64,000 nt of DNA from Bacteroidota bacterium (GCA_018267965.1 JAFDXK010000002.1:434001-498000); one strand, 5' to 3'; counted from the first letter of the stretch, positions 32,703 through 41,861 are shown. Notes: generated by a model not told the origin, from the sequence alone. Numbers and translations: made by a program.

Positions 32703-34634
32703 ATGCAGAAAAGGGTTTTTATTTGGATGGTGGCTATGCTTGTTGCTGTATGTGCACAAGCTGATACTAACAAAACAAAAGGCAGTGGCGCAAAAACTAC
32801 AAGTGCTACACCCGAAGAAGATTACTATGATGTACAGTACCTGAAGTTTGACATCAAACTCACTAACACATCTACCGCAGTAAGTGGTAATGTAATAACT
32901 GTTGCAAAAGCAACTGCCTCAATGAATGTGTATGCCTTTGAATTGAATAACACGCTTATTATTGACTCTGCTAAAATCAATAATGTAATACTGCCTGTTG
33001 CAACAACAGGCGATATCAGGAAAATAACTTTAGGTTCTGCTCTGTCTTCGGGCACAACTTTTACAGCACAGGTATTTTATCATGGCTCTACAGCGGCGGG
33101 TACCGGGCAATTCTTCATTCACGGGCTTAATCCCGTTGTTGATAATGGTTTTACATTAATGTACAGTTTGAGCGACAAAGACTTAGCAAGCGACTGGTGG
33201 CCGTCTAAACAATCTATACAAGACAAAGTAGACAGCGTTGATATGTGGGTGACTGTTGATGATACACTTAAAGCCTGCAGCAATGGCTTATTAAAAAAGA
33301 CAACAATAATGCCCGGCAATCAGTTGCGATACGAATGGAAAACAATATATCCGATAGATTATTATCTCATTATGGTAGCTGTAGCACCGTACAATGAGTA
33401 TAGCTATCAAATGCATTACACAGATGGTAGCAACGACTCCATGCTCATTCAGAATTTTGTATACAATACACCGGGCTCGTTTACAGCTACTGCTAAAGCA
33501 GCATTAGATTCTACGGGGTTGATTGTAGATTATTTTTCATCAAAATTCGGGCGTTACCCTTTTGATAAAGAAAAATACGGGCACTGTATGAGCCCACTTG
33601 GCGGAGGCATGGAACATCAAACTATGACAACGATGGGAACAGGTGCTTATAGTGATGTAACGTTGATATCGCATGAGTTGGGCCATCAATGGTGGGGCGA
33701 TAATGTCACTTATGCCAATTGGGCAGAGATATGGCTGAGCGAAGGTTTTGCTTCATATTGCGAACAGCTCTTTGTAGAAAAATTCAGAGGTGCGCAGGCG
33801 TTTTATGATTACCGTACTAAGGTATTCAATAATGCTATGGTGCCTACGGGCAGTGTATATGTTGACGATACAACAAGCGTAGGTAGAATATTCAATACTG
33901 CACTTACTTATAAAAAAGGTGCTTCTGTTGTGCACATGCTGCGCTACCTGGCGCCTAACGATAGCCTGTTTTTTGTTGTCTTAAAAACCTACCAGCAGCA
34001 ATTCAAAAATGGATTTGCACTAACTACAGACCTCAAACATATAGCAGAACAAACATATGGTACATCGTTAGACAGCTTCTTCCGTCAATGGGTATATGGT
34101 GAGGGATATCCTCGATACGCTGCAAAATGGGCACAACAAGGCAGTACTGTTGTTATTGAAATAGACCAAACTACAACCAAGAGCACATCGGTGCCATGCT
34201 TCTGGATGCCCTTAGAAATAAAGTTGAAATCGGTAGCTGGCAATAGAATCATCAAGTTGTACAATAACACACCTACGCAAACATTTGTTACTGCTTGGGA
34301 TTCAACCCTTACGGGAATTGAGATAGACCCTAACAATCATGTTTTAAATTCATTGGGTGCTATTACACAAGACCAATCTATTTTGAATGTAAAAAAAACC
34401 TTAGTCGATAACGATTTAACGGTTTCTCCAAATCCGGCAGAAGATGAATGGCTTGTAGAACATATTCCTGCTAATGCCTTCTGCACACTCACTGATATTT
34501 CAGGCATGGTAGTATGGAGCAAAGTTTGCAGCAATACAATTGCTATACCTGCAAAACAATTGCCCAAAGGCAATTATTCTTTTTCTGTAAGAGCTGCAGG
34601 TGTAGAACCTAAATCTTTAATATTGGTAAAATAG
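32703..34634 (+). CDS. Secreted M1 metallopeptidase with T9SS type A tail (2)
   Basis: 643 aa, tandem paralogue of the preceding gene. The signal peptide ends near CAQAD. The zinc motif is HELGH (324-328) with Glu347 (WLSEGFASYCEQLF). GGMEH (301-305) replaces the usual GxMEN. A type A sorting tail closes the protein (VSPNPAEDEWLV, LPKGNYSFSVRAAG, KSLILVK). The two enzymes keep the same domain order but differ in many surface positions, suggesting different peptide preference; that is inference. TerC follows after 12 bp and may be co-transcribed. Confidence 0.92.
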   Translation: MQKRVFIWMVAMLVAVCAQADTNKTKGSGAKTTSATPEEDYYDVQYLKFDIKLTNTSTAVSGNVITVAKATASMNVYAFELNNTLIIDSAKINNVILPVATTGDIRKITLGSALSSGTTFTAQVFYHGSTAAGTGQFFIHGLNPVVDNGFTLMYSLSDKDLASDWWPSKQSIQDKVDSVDMWVTVDDTLKACSNGLLKKTTIMPGNQLRYEWKTIYPIDYYLIMVAVAPYNEYSYQMHYTDGSNDSMLIQNFVYNTPGSFTATAKAALDSTGLIVDYFSSKFGRYPFDKEKYGHCMSPLGGGMEHQTMTTMGTGAYSDVTLISHELGHQWWGDNVTYANWAEIWLSEGFASYCEQLFVEKFRGAQAFYDYRTKVFNNAMVPTGSVYVDDTTSVGRIFNTALTYKKGASVVHMLRYLAPNDSLFFVVLKTYQQQFKNGFALTTDLKHIAEQTYGTSLDSFFRQWVYGEGYPRYAAKWAQQGSTVVIEIDQTTTKSTSVPCFWMPLEIKLKSVAGNRIIKLYNNTPTQTFVTAWDSTLTGIEIDPNNHVLNSLGAITQDQSILNVKKTLVDNDLTVSPNPAEDEWLVEHIPANAFCTLTDISGMVVWSKVCSNTIAIPAKQLPKGNYSFSVRAAGVEPKSLILVK

Positions 34635-34646
34635 TTAATCTGCGGG

Positions 34647-35513
34647 ATGGAGAATATTGGACATCTTTTTAGCCATATCATAGACAAGCCTTTAGACGCG
34701 CTTGGAGTTGTGCTGAATCTAATAGTAATAGAAACATTGCTCTCTGTTGATAATGCTGCAGTGCTGGCCACAATGGTGATGCATCTGCCTAAAGACCAGC
34801 GTGGTAAAGCATTGAAGATAGGATTGATATGGGCTTATATATTCAGAGGATTATGTCTGCTGTTTGCTTATGTGCTGATACAGATATGGTGGTTCAAACC
34901 ATTGGGCGGTATTTATTTGCTTTACCTTGCCATCAGGCATTTCAAAAATAAAAGCAAAAAGGAAAAGAAAGATAATACTATTGAAGAAGAATTAATTGGT
35001 AAAGAAAAAAGCTGGCTGTATAAAAAGACATTAGGCATGTTCGGGCCGTTTTGGTCTACTGTAATAATGGTAGAAGTTATGGACCTGGCGTTTTCTATAG
35101 ATAATGTGATAGCTGCCAATGCCTACACTAAAAACATCATACTGATATGGCTGGGTGTGTTCATCGGTATATTGGCTATGCGTTTTGTTGCTAAAGGTTT
35201 TGTGAGATTGATAGAGAAGTATCCTTTCCTTGATAATTGTGCTTTTATTGTAATAGCAATACTGGGGTTGAAGCTCACCTTCTCTGTTGCGGAGCATTAT
35301 TATCCATGCTCTGCATTTGCATCATTTTTTGCCGGTCCTTTTCCATGTATGGAATCGAAAGGAGAAGCGATACCGGAAGGGGTACACCCTACAGTATGGG
35401 GCGATAATCTGGTATCAATATTAAGTATTGCGATTTTCTTTTTGCCGGTGTTAAGCTCAATATTATTCAACTTCCCGCATCATAAAAAAAATAGTGAAAT
35501 GCACGATGCTTAG
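34647..35513 (+). CDS. TerC family integral membrane protein
   Basis: 288 aa with about eight TM helices. The TerC signatures NLIVIETLLSVDNAAVLATMV (quoted in part: ETLLSVDNAAVLA) and VMDLAFSIDNVIAANAYT carry the two conserved membrane-embedded Asp/Asn motifs. TerC proteins have been linked to metal (Mn) export or tellurite resistance and to metalation of secreted proteins. Sitting right behind two secreted zinc peptidases fits a metalation role, but this is speculation. It converges with the EnvC-like gene (4-bp overlap). Confidence 0.9.
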   Translation: MENIGHLFSHIIDKPLDALGVVLNLIVIETLLSVDNAAVLATMVMHLPKDQRGKALKIGLIWAYIFRGLCLLFAYVLIQIWWFKPLGGIYLLYLAIRHFKNKSKKEKKDNTIEEELIGKEKSWLYKKTLGMFGPFWSTVIMVEVMDLAFSIDNVIAANAYTKNIILIWLGVFIGILAMRFVAKGFVRLIEKYPFLDNCAFIVIAILGLKLTFSVAEHYYPCSAFASFFAGPFPCMESKGEAIPEGVHPTVWGDNLVSILSIAIFFLPVLSSILFNFPHHKKNSEMHDA

Positions 35514-36961
35514 CGCGCAACCCAGCCTTCAGGGTCAAGTTTAATAAGTTTTGAACCTCCTTTCCATATCTGGAAGTTGATGATGGTTTCACCTTCATCA
35601 TTCATAGCTACTGTACCTATAGGTTGTTTAGTACGTACCTGCTGTCCTGTTTGAACCGTAGTTTTAGAAAGATGTGTATAAACGGTAAAGTAATTGCCGT
35701 GCGTTACTATCACATTCCAGTCTCTGCCATCTACTGAGAATACTTTAGTTACTGTACCGTCAAACACTGCACGCGCAGATGCGCCATTGCTAGTACTGAT
35801 GTCGATACCGTTATTTTCTACATTTACTTTTTCAGCTATAGCATGTTTGTGTACGCCGAACCTGCCGGATATGTTCCCTTTCTCAACAGGCCAAGGCAGG
35901 CGTCCCCTGTTACTTTCGAAGCTTGCAGACAGGGCATTAGCTTCAGGGGTTAAAGAATAGTCATAATTTTTGGGTACCACTGCAGCGCGCGGTGGAGGTG
36001 TGTAAGTGCTGGCAGCGGTGTTAGGATTGTTGTTAATTGTTGTATTAGGTTTTACAGGTTGTGTATTAACGGCAGGCCTGTTAGTGTTGTTATAAATAGG
36101 TCCCTCTTGTTGACGGCTGCCGGGCGCTACAGTAGGCTTTTGCGCTTGTGCTGCCAGTGCTGCTCTTCTGGCTTCTTCCTGCCTGCGGCGTTCTTCTTCC
36201 GCTCTTTTTCTGGCTTCTTCTTCTGCTTTTTTGCGTTGAATTTCCATTTCACGAACAATGATATCGTTAATGGCTTTATTCAATTGTTTGGCAGTTTTTT
36301 TGTCTTTTTCAATCTGTAGTGCCAATTCTTTTTCACGTCCTTTCAGCTGGCTAATTACAGAATTCGTTTCGTTCGTTTCATTCTGTATTTGTGCCTTTTG
36401 TTTTTCTTCATCAGAAAGCAGGTCATCCTTTTTAGCCTTAACTGTGTTCAGAACATCTATCTTTTTCACAATAACGCCCTGTGTCACTCTTATCTGGTCT
36501 GCTTGTTGCTTCCTGTAGTCGCGAATCTTTCTCAGGTATCTCATCCTGCGCAAAGCTTCATTATAATCTCTCGATGAAAACAAGAATGCCAGCATATCAT
36601 AAGAACTGCGACTTTGATAGGCGTATCTTACAGATTGCGCATAACGCATTTTTTGTATGGCCAGGTTACCTCTCAGTCTAGTTATCTCTTGCCCTGATGA
36701 TTCAATATTATTATTGATTTGTCCTATTTCTTCGTTGATGTTATTGATGAGCTTTTGACGCTCTGCCAGCTTTGCCTGCAATGCGTGCAACTGGCCCATT
36801 GTGGCATTTTTATCTTTTTTGGTAGCATTGAGTTGTTCTTCTGCCTGCTTTACAGATTCGAGAATGGCCTGCCTGCGTTTTTCCAGCTCGGCAGTAGAGG
36901 TTTGCTGAGCATAAACAGAAAAACAAGTAAATGTTAATATAACAAAAGCGGCAATGCGCAT
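35510..36961 (-). CDS. EnvC-like murein hydrolase activator (degenerate M23)
   Basis: 483 aa. A signal peptide (MRIAAFVILTFTCFSVYAQ) leads into a long coiled coil (~20-250, many Glu/Lys/Gln/Arg heptads, ending KKAEEEARKRAEEERRRQEE). Next is a Pro/Asn-rich linker and a C-terminal LytM/M23 domain (~365-483, GRFGVHKHAI, YFTVYTHLSKT). The catalytic metal ligands appear lost: the usual HxGxD site reads NNGID and the final HxH region reads NFQIW. That pattern matches EnvC, which activates amidases at the division site rather than cutting peptidoglycan itself. Periplasmic. Confidence 0.88.
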   Translation of the reverse strand: MRIAAFVILTFTCFSVYAQQTSTAELEKRRQAILESVKQAEEQLNATKKDKNATMGQLHALQAKLAERQKLINNINEEIGQINNNIESSGQEITRLRGNLAIQKMRYAQSVRYAYQSRSSYDMLAFLFSSRDYNEALRRMRYLRKIRDYRKQQADQIRVTQGVIVKKIDVLNTVKAKKDDLLSDEEKQKAQIQNETNETNSVISQLKGREKELALQIEKDKKTAKQLNKAINDIIVREMEIQRKKAEEEARKRAEEERRRQEEARRAALAAQAQKPTVAPGSRQQEGPIYNNTNRPAVNTQPVKPNTTINNNPNTAASTYTPPPRAAVVPKNYDYSLTPEANALSASFESNRGRLPWPVEKGNISGRFGVHKHAIAEKVNVENNGIDISTSNGASARAVFDGTVTKVFSVDGRDWNVIVTHGNYFTVYTHLSKTTVQTGQQVRTKQPIGTVAMNDEGETIINFQIWKGGSKLIKLDPEGWVAR

Positions 36962-37111
36962 TTACATCAATCTTTTGGGTTAGCAACAAAAATAACCAAA
37001 TATCGGGCGCTTCTATGCCTGCTACTCATTTTTAAGTTGATTTTATGGTTTTTTTATATAAAACATCGGCTTTCATTTTTTTATAGTTTCTTTGTTTCAA
37101 AGAATAAGTAT

Positions 37112-37987
37112 ATGCTCTATTCGATGACCGGGTTCGGACGTGCGGAAGCTCACGTTGGCGGAAGACAGGTGGTAGTAGAAATAAAATCGCTGAATGGTAA
37201 GCAATTTGAGGTGGTTACAAAACTGGCGCCTATTCTACGTTCTTATGAATTAGATATAAGAAATATGCTTAACACCATTTTGATGCGAGGCACTATCGAC
37301 CTTACAATCGCTATCAAACAGGAAGGTGCTTCGAAGCCTATGACGGTAAATACAGGACTGGCAGGTTTTTACTATCAGAGCATGAAACAAATAGCAACGA
37401 ACCTGCAAATACCTGAAGAAAATATACTTGCAACCCTGATGCGTATGCCTGAGGTAGTGGCACCCGAACAGGATATGTTGCCGGAATCAGAATGGGAGCA
37501 GTTAAAACAGGTGATAGAAAAAGCGGCTAACGATTTGATGGTTCATCGCAAGCATGAAGGAAATGCCTTGCATAAAGACCTTCATGCAAGGATACAAAAG
37601 ATAGAAAGCCTGCTATTGGAAATATTACCACACGAAGCGCAACGTACAGAAAAGATAAGGAGTCGCATTACTCAATCGCTTCAGGATATGGTAGGTAGTG
37701 AAAATATAGACCCTAACCGTTTCGAGCAAGAGATGATTTATTACCTGGAACGTATTGATTTCTCAGAGGAGAAAACCAGGTTGAAGCAGCACTGTGAATA
37801 TTTTCACACTACAGTAGAGAAAGAAGGTGTATCAAAAGGTAAGGTCTTAGGTTTTATATTGCAGGAAGTAGGGAGAGAAATAAATACGCTGGGTTCAAAA
37901 GCCAATCATGCCGAAATTCAACAAATAGTTATTGGCATGAAAGACGAGTTGGAGAAGGCGAAAGAACAAGTGTTGAATATCTTATAA
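37112..37987 (+). CDS. yicC: YicC family endoribonuclease
   Basis: 291 aa from the ATG at 37112, where the conserved MLYSMTGFGRAE start lies. An upstream frame from 37037 gives a Phe-rich extension that homologues lack. The C-terminal DUF1732 region is present (RFEQEMIYYLERIDFSEEKTRL, quoted in part as DFSEEKTRLKQH, then GREINTLGSKAN). YicC proteins are RNases or RNase adaptors acting in RNA turnover. gldH follows after 27 bp on the same strand. Confidence 0.93.
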   Translation: MLYSMTGFGRAEAHVGGRQVVVEIKSLNGKQFEVVTKLAPILRSYELDIRNMLNTILMRGTIDLTIAIKQEGASKPMTVNTGLAGFYYQSMKQIATNLQIPEENILATLMRMPEVVAPEQDMLPESEWEQLKQVIEKAANDLMVHRKHEGNALHKDLHARIQKIESLLLEILPHEAQRTEKIRSRITQSLQDMVGSENIDPNRFEQEMIYYLERIDFSEEKTRLKQHCEYFHTTVEKEGVSKGKVLGFILQEVGREINTLGSKANHAEIQQIVIGMKDELEKAKEQVLNIL

Positions 37988-38014
37988 TAATTAAAGCGAA
38001 ACAGTATCAGCTAT

Positions 38015-38512
38015 ATGCTACGTAAATGTTTACCCGTATTGTGTTTAATATTCGTTTTGGCACTGAACAGTTGTTTGCCATCTGCTCATTATCAAAAGGA
38101 GTATAGCATGCCAGGTAATGAATGGCAGTATAATAATAAGCTCAGTTTTAAGTTTGATGTAACAGATACCACGTCGTTTTACAGGTTGTTTTTTATCCTC
38201 AGGCATACAGAGGCGTACCCCCATTCAAATATTTGGGTAGTGATATACACAAAAAAGCCCGGTGCAAATACCTTTGATAAAATGCGTTGTGAAATACCTT
38301 TAGCTGAGCCATCAGGCAAATGGATGGGCAGGGGTATGGGTTCTATTTGGGAACACAGGTATAATTTCTCAGGCAACCTTAAATTCTTGCAAAAGGGAAC
38401 ATGGGAAATTCAATTTGAACAGAATACACGAATTAATCCTCTGCCCGAAGTATTACAAGTTGGATTGCTGGTTGAACAGCACCCCATGAGAGACATGAAC
38501 AGGCAACCATAA
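38015..38512 (+). CDS. gldH: Gliding motility lipoprotein GldH
   Basis: 165 aa. The lipoprotein signal ends with Cys20 (LALNSC). The body has the GldH pattern: YSMPGNEWQYNNKLSFKFDV (quoted as MPGNEWQYNN), YPHSNIWVVIYTKKP, PLAEPSGKWMGRGMGSIWEH. GldH is an outer-membrane or periplasmic lipoprotein needed for gliding in Flavobacterium johnsoniae and widely retained with T9SS. It sits in a yicC-gldH-histidine kinase run with short gaps (27 and 10 bp), suggesting co-transcription. Confidence 0.92.
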   Translation: MLRKCLPVLCLIFVLALNSCLPSAHYQKEYSMPGNEWQYNNKLSFKFDVTDTTSFYRLFFILRHTEAYPHSNIWVVIYTKKPGANTFDKMRCEIPLAEPSGKWMGRGMGSIWEHRYNFSGNLKFLQKGTWEIQFEQNTRINPLPEVLQVGLLVEQHPMRDMNRQP

Positions 38513-38522
38513 TGATATAGTC

Positions 38523-39497
38523 ATGCGTTTCTTTACTTCTGTATATCTTATCCTGTTGGCATACACCGTTTCGGCATTGGTGTTTTGGGGATTCAGCTTG
38601 CAGAAAAAAAGTGAAGAGAGATATCTCCAGGAGCGGACAATACTGAGCTTACAGGTTGACAGTACAGCTAACCCTGAATATTATAAGTCGCGTTTGAGCA
38701 CATTAAAAGACAGGCTTGATAGAGATACTAAGCAATATATAGGCGAGGGCTCTACATTTCTGATTGTAATATTGATTGGTGCAGTGGTGGTATACACGTC
38801 CTTAAGAAGAAGAATACTGTTGTCTCGCCAGCAAAATAATTTCATGCTGTCTGTTACACATGAATTGAAATCTCCTATTGCTGCCGTTAAGCTCAATCTG
38901 CAAACATTAGAGAGGTACGACCTTGATGAAAAGAAAAAGGCAGTGCTGGTAGAACGTTGCATCAATGAAGCTAACAGGCTGAATGATTTGTGCAATAATA
39001 TGCTCATTGCATCGCAAATGGAAGGCAAGCAATATGTGCCGGCTAAGGAGCAGCTTGACTTTGCGGCATTGGTATTAGATAATCTTAAAAATTATACTGT
39101 AAGGCATGGTGACAGGGTTGCGTATAACGAATCTGAATTTGCCCACGTAACTCTTAACGGCGATAAGTTGTTGTTGCAGATGGCCATTAATAATTTGATG
39201 GAGAATGCATTGAAATATTCACCTGCTGATTCAAAGATTGAAGTTTCTCTGGTCACAAAACAACATAGCGTTTGTTTTAGCGTAGCTGATAATGGCCCCG
39301 GCATTCCGGATTCTGAGAAAGGTAAGGTGTTCAATAAGTTTTATCGTGTGGGCAATGAAGAAACACGTAAAACAAAAGGAACAGGACTCGGATTATATCT
39401 GACTTCTAAGATTGTAACACAACATAACGGTAAAATACACTTGCATGATAATAAGCCTACAGGTTGTGTGTTTGAGATAACCTTACCAATCAGTTAG
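38523..39497 (+). CDS. Sensor histidine kinase next to gldH
   Basis: 324 aa. Two TM helices (~4-24 and ~79-97) flank a ~55-residue periplasmic segment. HisKA follows with phospho-acceptor His113 (MLSVTHELKSP), then HATPase_c with N box (NLMENALKYSP), G1 (DNGPGIP) and G2 (GTGLGLYLTSKIV). There is no HAMP domain. It belongs to the type that pairs with OmpR-family regulators. None is adjacent, but two lie in the window (48985, 61960) and PorX (21861) also lacks a visible kinase, so the partner is open. The last 4 bp overlap convergent rnhB. Confidence 0.92.
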   Translation: MRFFTSVYLILLAYTVSALVFWGFSLQKKSEERYLQERTILSLQVDSTANPEYYKSRLSTLKDRLDRDTKQYIGEGSTFLIVILIGAVVVYTSLRRRILLSRQQNNFMLSVTHELKSPIAAVKLNLQTLERYDLDEKKKAVLVERCINEANRLNDLCNNMLIASQMEGKQYVPAKEQLDFAALVLDNLKNYTVRHGDRVAYNESEFAHVTLNGDKLLLQMAINNLMENALKYSPADSKIEVSLVTKQHSVCFSVADNGPGIPDSEKGKVFNKFYRVGNEETRKTKGTGLGLYLTSKIVTQHNGKIHLHDNKPTGCVFEITLPIS

Positions 39498-40084
39498 TTC
39501 TCTTTTTTCTTATCCCATTTAAAGGTTTTGCGATGATATTCGCACATGCCATGTTTTTGTAATTGTGCCCTGTGCAAAGCTGTTCCATATCCTTTATTAT
39601 CATTCCAACCATAATGCGGATATGCCTTATGCAGTTGCATCATATATGCGTCACGATGTGTTTTGGCAAGAATGCTCGCAGCAGCTATCGAAGCGTAAAT
39701 ACCATCTCCTTGTATCACGCATTGATGTGAAATGCCAAAGTATGGCGCAAACTTATTGCCATCAATAAGTAAAAGCTCTGGTTTTGTACCAAGATTATCG
39801 ATAGCAATGTGCATTGCTTTGAATGAAGCATTAAGGATATTGATGCGGTCTATTTCTTCATGGTCAACAGATGCAACATGCCATGCTACTGCTTCTGCTT
39901 CAATGATGGGACGCAATTCATTCCTTACCTGTTCGGTAAGTTGTTTGCTGTCATTTAATAACGGGTGATAAAACCCATCAGGCAAAATAACAGCAGCTGC
40001 AAATACAGGGCCTGCAAGGCAACCCCTGCCGGCTTCATCTACACCGGCTTCCACCAATCCTTTTTGATAATACGCTTTTAACAC
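39494..40084 (-). CDS. rnhB: Ribonuclease HII
   Basis: 196 aa. It cleaves the RNA strand of RNA-DNA hybrids and removes misincorporated ribonucleotides. The active-site motif GVDEAGRGCLAGPV carries Asp16 and Glu17. SKQLT, LLIDGNKF and ASILAKTHRD supply the remaining conserved acidic and substrate-binding residues. GYGTALHR is the conserved C-terminal GYGT block. Cytosolic, full length. Confidence 0.96.
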   Translation of the reverse strand: MLKAYYQKGLVEAGVDEAGRGCLAGPVFAAAVILPDGFYHPLLNDSKQLTEQVRNELRPIIEAEAVAWHVASVDHEEIDRINILNASFKAMHIAIDNLGTKPELLLIDGNKFAPYFGISHQCVIQGDGIYASIAAASILAKTHRDAYMMQLHKAYPHYGWNDNKGYGTALHRAQLQKHGMCEYHRKTFKWDKKKEN

Positions 40085-40124
40085 GTTCGTGATAATGCAC
40101 GAAAATAGTCAATCGTACTAGTAT

Positions 40125-40160
40125 AAAAACAGAGAAGCGTCCTTACGGGGACGCTTCTCT
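40125..40160 (-). terminator. Strong terminator of the secreted 181-aa protein gene
   Basis: Perfect 12-bp stem AGAGAAGCGTCC / GGACGCTTCTCT with a 6-nt loop, followed on the minus strand by GTTTTTATAC. It lies about 24 nt beyond the stop at 40184. Confidence 0.9.
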
Positions 40161-40183
40161 TACATATTGTTAAGTATTATTGA

Positions 40184-40729
40184 TTACAGTTGAGTAGCAG
40201 TATAAACTACATCTACAGTGTAAGTACCTGCAGGGTAAGCGAAACCAGGAGTAGCTTCATACATTACGCTGAACAGTTGGTTACCACCGTAAGTACAGTT
40301 GCTTAACATGTTAGCAGCAGTGCTTGACAAACCTGTGAAGTTGCTGAAAGTACCTGCGATAGTACCACCAGTAGCGTTTGCACTAACTTTTGCAGCAAGA
40401 ACACCTGAAATAGGCATTACAGGAGCAGGAGTTGTAGTACCAGAGTAAGTAAAGTTTGCGTTGTTAGTTTTGATTGTTACGCCATAAGCTTTGTTAGAAC
40501 GCACTTTCAATTGCTGTGCAGCTGACTGAACACCGTTAGCGTAGTCGTTCACAGTTGTGAAGTTCAGAGTAACAGCAGCACCTGTAGCGGTACCAGACCC
40601 TGTGAAAGTCAATTCGATGGCGTTGCTTAAAGACAGGTTAAGTGTCTGAGAAGCTGTTGAAGAAGCGTTTTGAGCGTTAGCTGAGTAACCTACGATGGCT
40701 AAAGCTGCGATTGCGATGATCTTTTTCAT
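40184..40729 (-). CDS. Secreted Ala/Thr/Ser-rich beta protein, probably abundant
   Basis: 181 aa. A signal peptide (MKKIIAIAALAIVGYSANAQ) is followed by a low-charge body rich in Thr, Ser, Ala, Asn and Val with alternating strands (GAAVTLNFTTVNDYANGV, YGVTIKTNNANFTYSG, AGTYTVDVVYTATQL). It resembles small immunoglobulin-like or spore-coat-U/WxL-like secreted domains, but I cannot fix the family. Unusually strong expression signals (a promoter, a long A-rich leader and a 12-bp terminator) and a coding style favouring common codons (GTA, GCA, AAC) suggest a high-copy structural or matrix protein. That abundance is inference. Confidence 0.75.
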   Translation of the reverse strand: MKKIIAIAALAIVGYSANAQNASSTASQTLNLSLSNAIELTFTGSGTATGAAVTLNFTTVNDYANGVQSAAQQLKVRSNKAYGVTIKTNNANFTYSGTTTPAPVMPISGVLAAKVSANATGGTIAGTFSNFTGLSSTAANMLSNCTYGGNQLFSVMYEATPGFAYPAGTYTVDVVYTATQL

Positions 40730-40779
40730 TTTGTCTGCGTTTTGTTTGTTTAAAATTGTTTTAGTTTGTTATTGTGACA

Positions 40780-40812
40780 CAAAGATGGGGGTATGAGAGC
40801 CCCTTGTGCAAA
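40780..40812 (-). promoter_or_regulatory. Candidate promoter of the secreted 181-aa protein gene
   Basis: On the minus strand TTTG (40812-40809), a 21-nt spacer and CATCTTTG (40787-40780) approximate TTTG/TAnnTTTG with one mismatch. A leader of ~45 nt rich in A and C with almost no structure follows up to the ATG. Confidence 0.4.
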
Positions 40813-40885
40813 TATTCGGGCTTTGTTAACCCCTGATTTGCAATCAGTTAACCACCGATTAACAAATACAGCCTGTAACAATCCT

Positions 40886-40921
40886 AAAAACAATAAGAGG
40901 GCTTTGCATAGCCCTCTTATT
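40886..40921 (-). terminator. Strong terminator of the flavin reductase gene
   Basis: 12-bp stem AATAAGAGGGCT / AGCCCTCTTATT with a 6-nt loop; minus-strand exit GTTTTTAGG. It lies 27 nt past the stop of the gene ending at 40948. Confidence 0.88.
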
Positions 40922-40947
40922 ATCTGAATTATAAACTTTTAATTAAA

Positions 40948-41823
40948 CTATTCGGTTAACAGTACCTTCCATGCCTTGTCGATCTCACCGGATTCCAGCA
41001 GCTCTTTGGCATATATGTGTAATGCTGTCTGCAGCCCTTTTTCATCGCCACTGTAGTCGGTCAATATAGACGTAAGCCTGTCATCATATAATATATTATC
41101 TACCACAGGCAAGGATGTAATATTACCGAGCATACCTAAATTGTTACCCGTCAGTACGGAACTATTTCTAATTTTTTCAGGCAAACCGTCAATACCAATA
41201 CCTAATTCTACATTGGGTTTGTGTACCTCAAATACTGCATTGCCCGAAGCGCGGCAATAATAATCTGCACCCATACGAGCTACCAGGTCTATTTTATGAG
41301 GGTCGATTTTACCATCTGTTAGCACATTGTCATCTATATGCATACAAAGCACTTCGCATATTACTAAGTTTCCCGCACCGCCTTCATGGCCGGTTTCGAT
41401 TACCTGATTTACCCTGCATTCTAGTTGTACAGGTGATTCTTTTACTCTGAAAGGCTTTACCATTTCAGAGGCAACCTGTGTAAATCCACCTTTTGTGAAC
41501 TCATTTACTCCTTTTGGATACTCACAACTGGAAAGGCTGGTTTGCTGTACCATACTGTAGCTAACTACATTTATTACTACCTCTTTGGTCTCATATATAT
41601 TTTCCAGTGTATGTTTAATGGTGTTATCTCTTACACGGCGTGCAGGAGAGAATATAAGGATGGGAGGTTTGCTGCCAAATACATTGAAAAAACTGAATGG
41701 CGATAAGTTAGGATTACCATCTTTATCTATTGTGCTGGCAAAACATATAGGCCTGGGTGCTACTGAACCTAACAAAAAAGCATGAAGAGCAGCAGTCTTT
41801 ATTTCTCCGGGAACAATTCTCAT
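40948..41823 (-). CDS. Flavin reductase family protein (FMN-binding)
   Basis: 291 aa. The N-terminal two thirds are the flavin reductase-like split barrel: SVAPRPICFASTIDKDGNPNLSPFSFFNV (quoted in parts: SVAPRPICFAST and NLSPFSFFN) and the phosphate-contacting SPARRVRDNT. The remaining ~80 residues are helical (LYAKELLESGEIDKAW-like end). This family reduces flavins or acts as FMN-dependent oxidoreductases; the partner oxygenase is not evident. Monocistronic with its own terminator. Confidence 0.9.
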   Translation of the reverse strand: MRIVPGEIKTAALHAFLLGSVAPRPICFASTIDKDGNPNLSPFSFFNVFGSKPPILIFSPARRVRDNTIKHTLENIYETKEVVINVVSYSMVQQTSLSSCEYPKGVNEFTKGGFTQVASEMVKPFRVKESPVQLECRVNQVIETGHEGGAGNLVICEVLCMHIDDNVLTDGKIDPHKIDLVARMGADYYCRASGNAVFEVHKPNVELGIGIDGLPEKIRNSSVLTGNNLGMLGNITSLPVVDNILYDDRLTSILTDYSGDEKGLQTALHIYAKELLESGEIDKAWKVLLTE

Positions 41824-41861
41824 CCTGCAAAAATAACGTTGTAAACCATTTTCGAAGGCAT

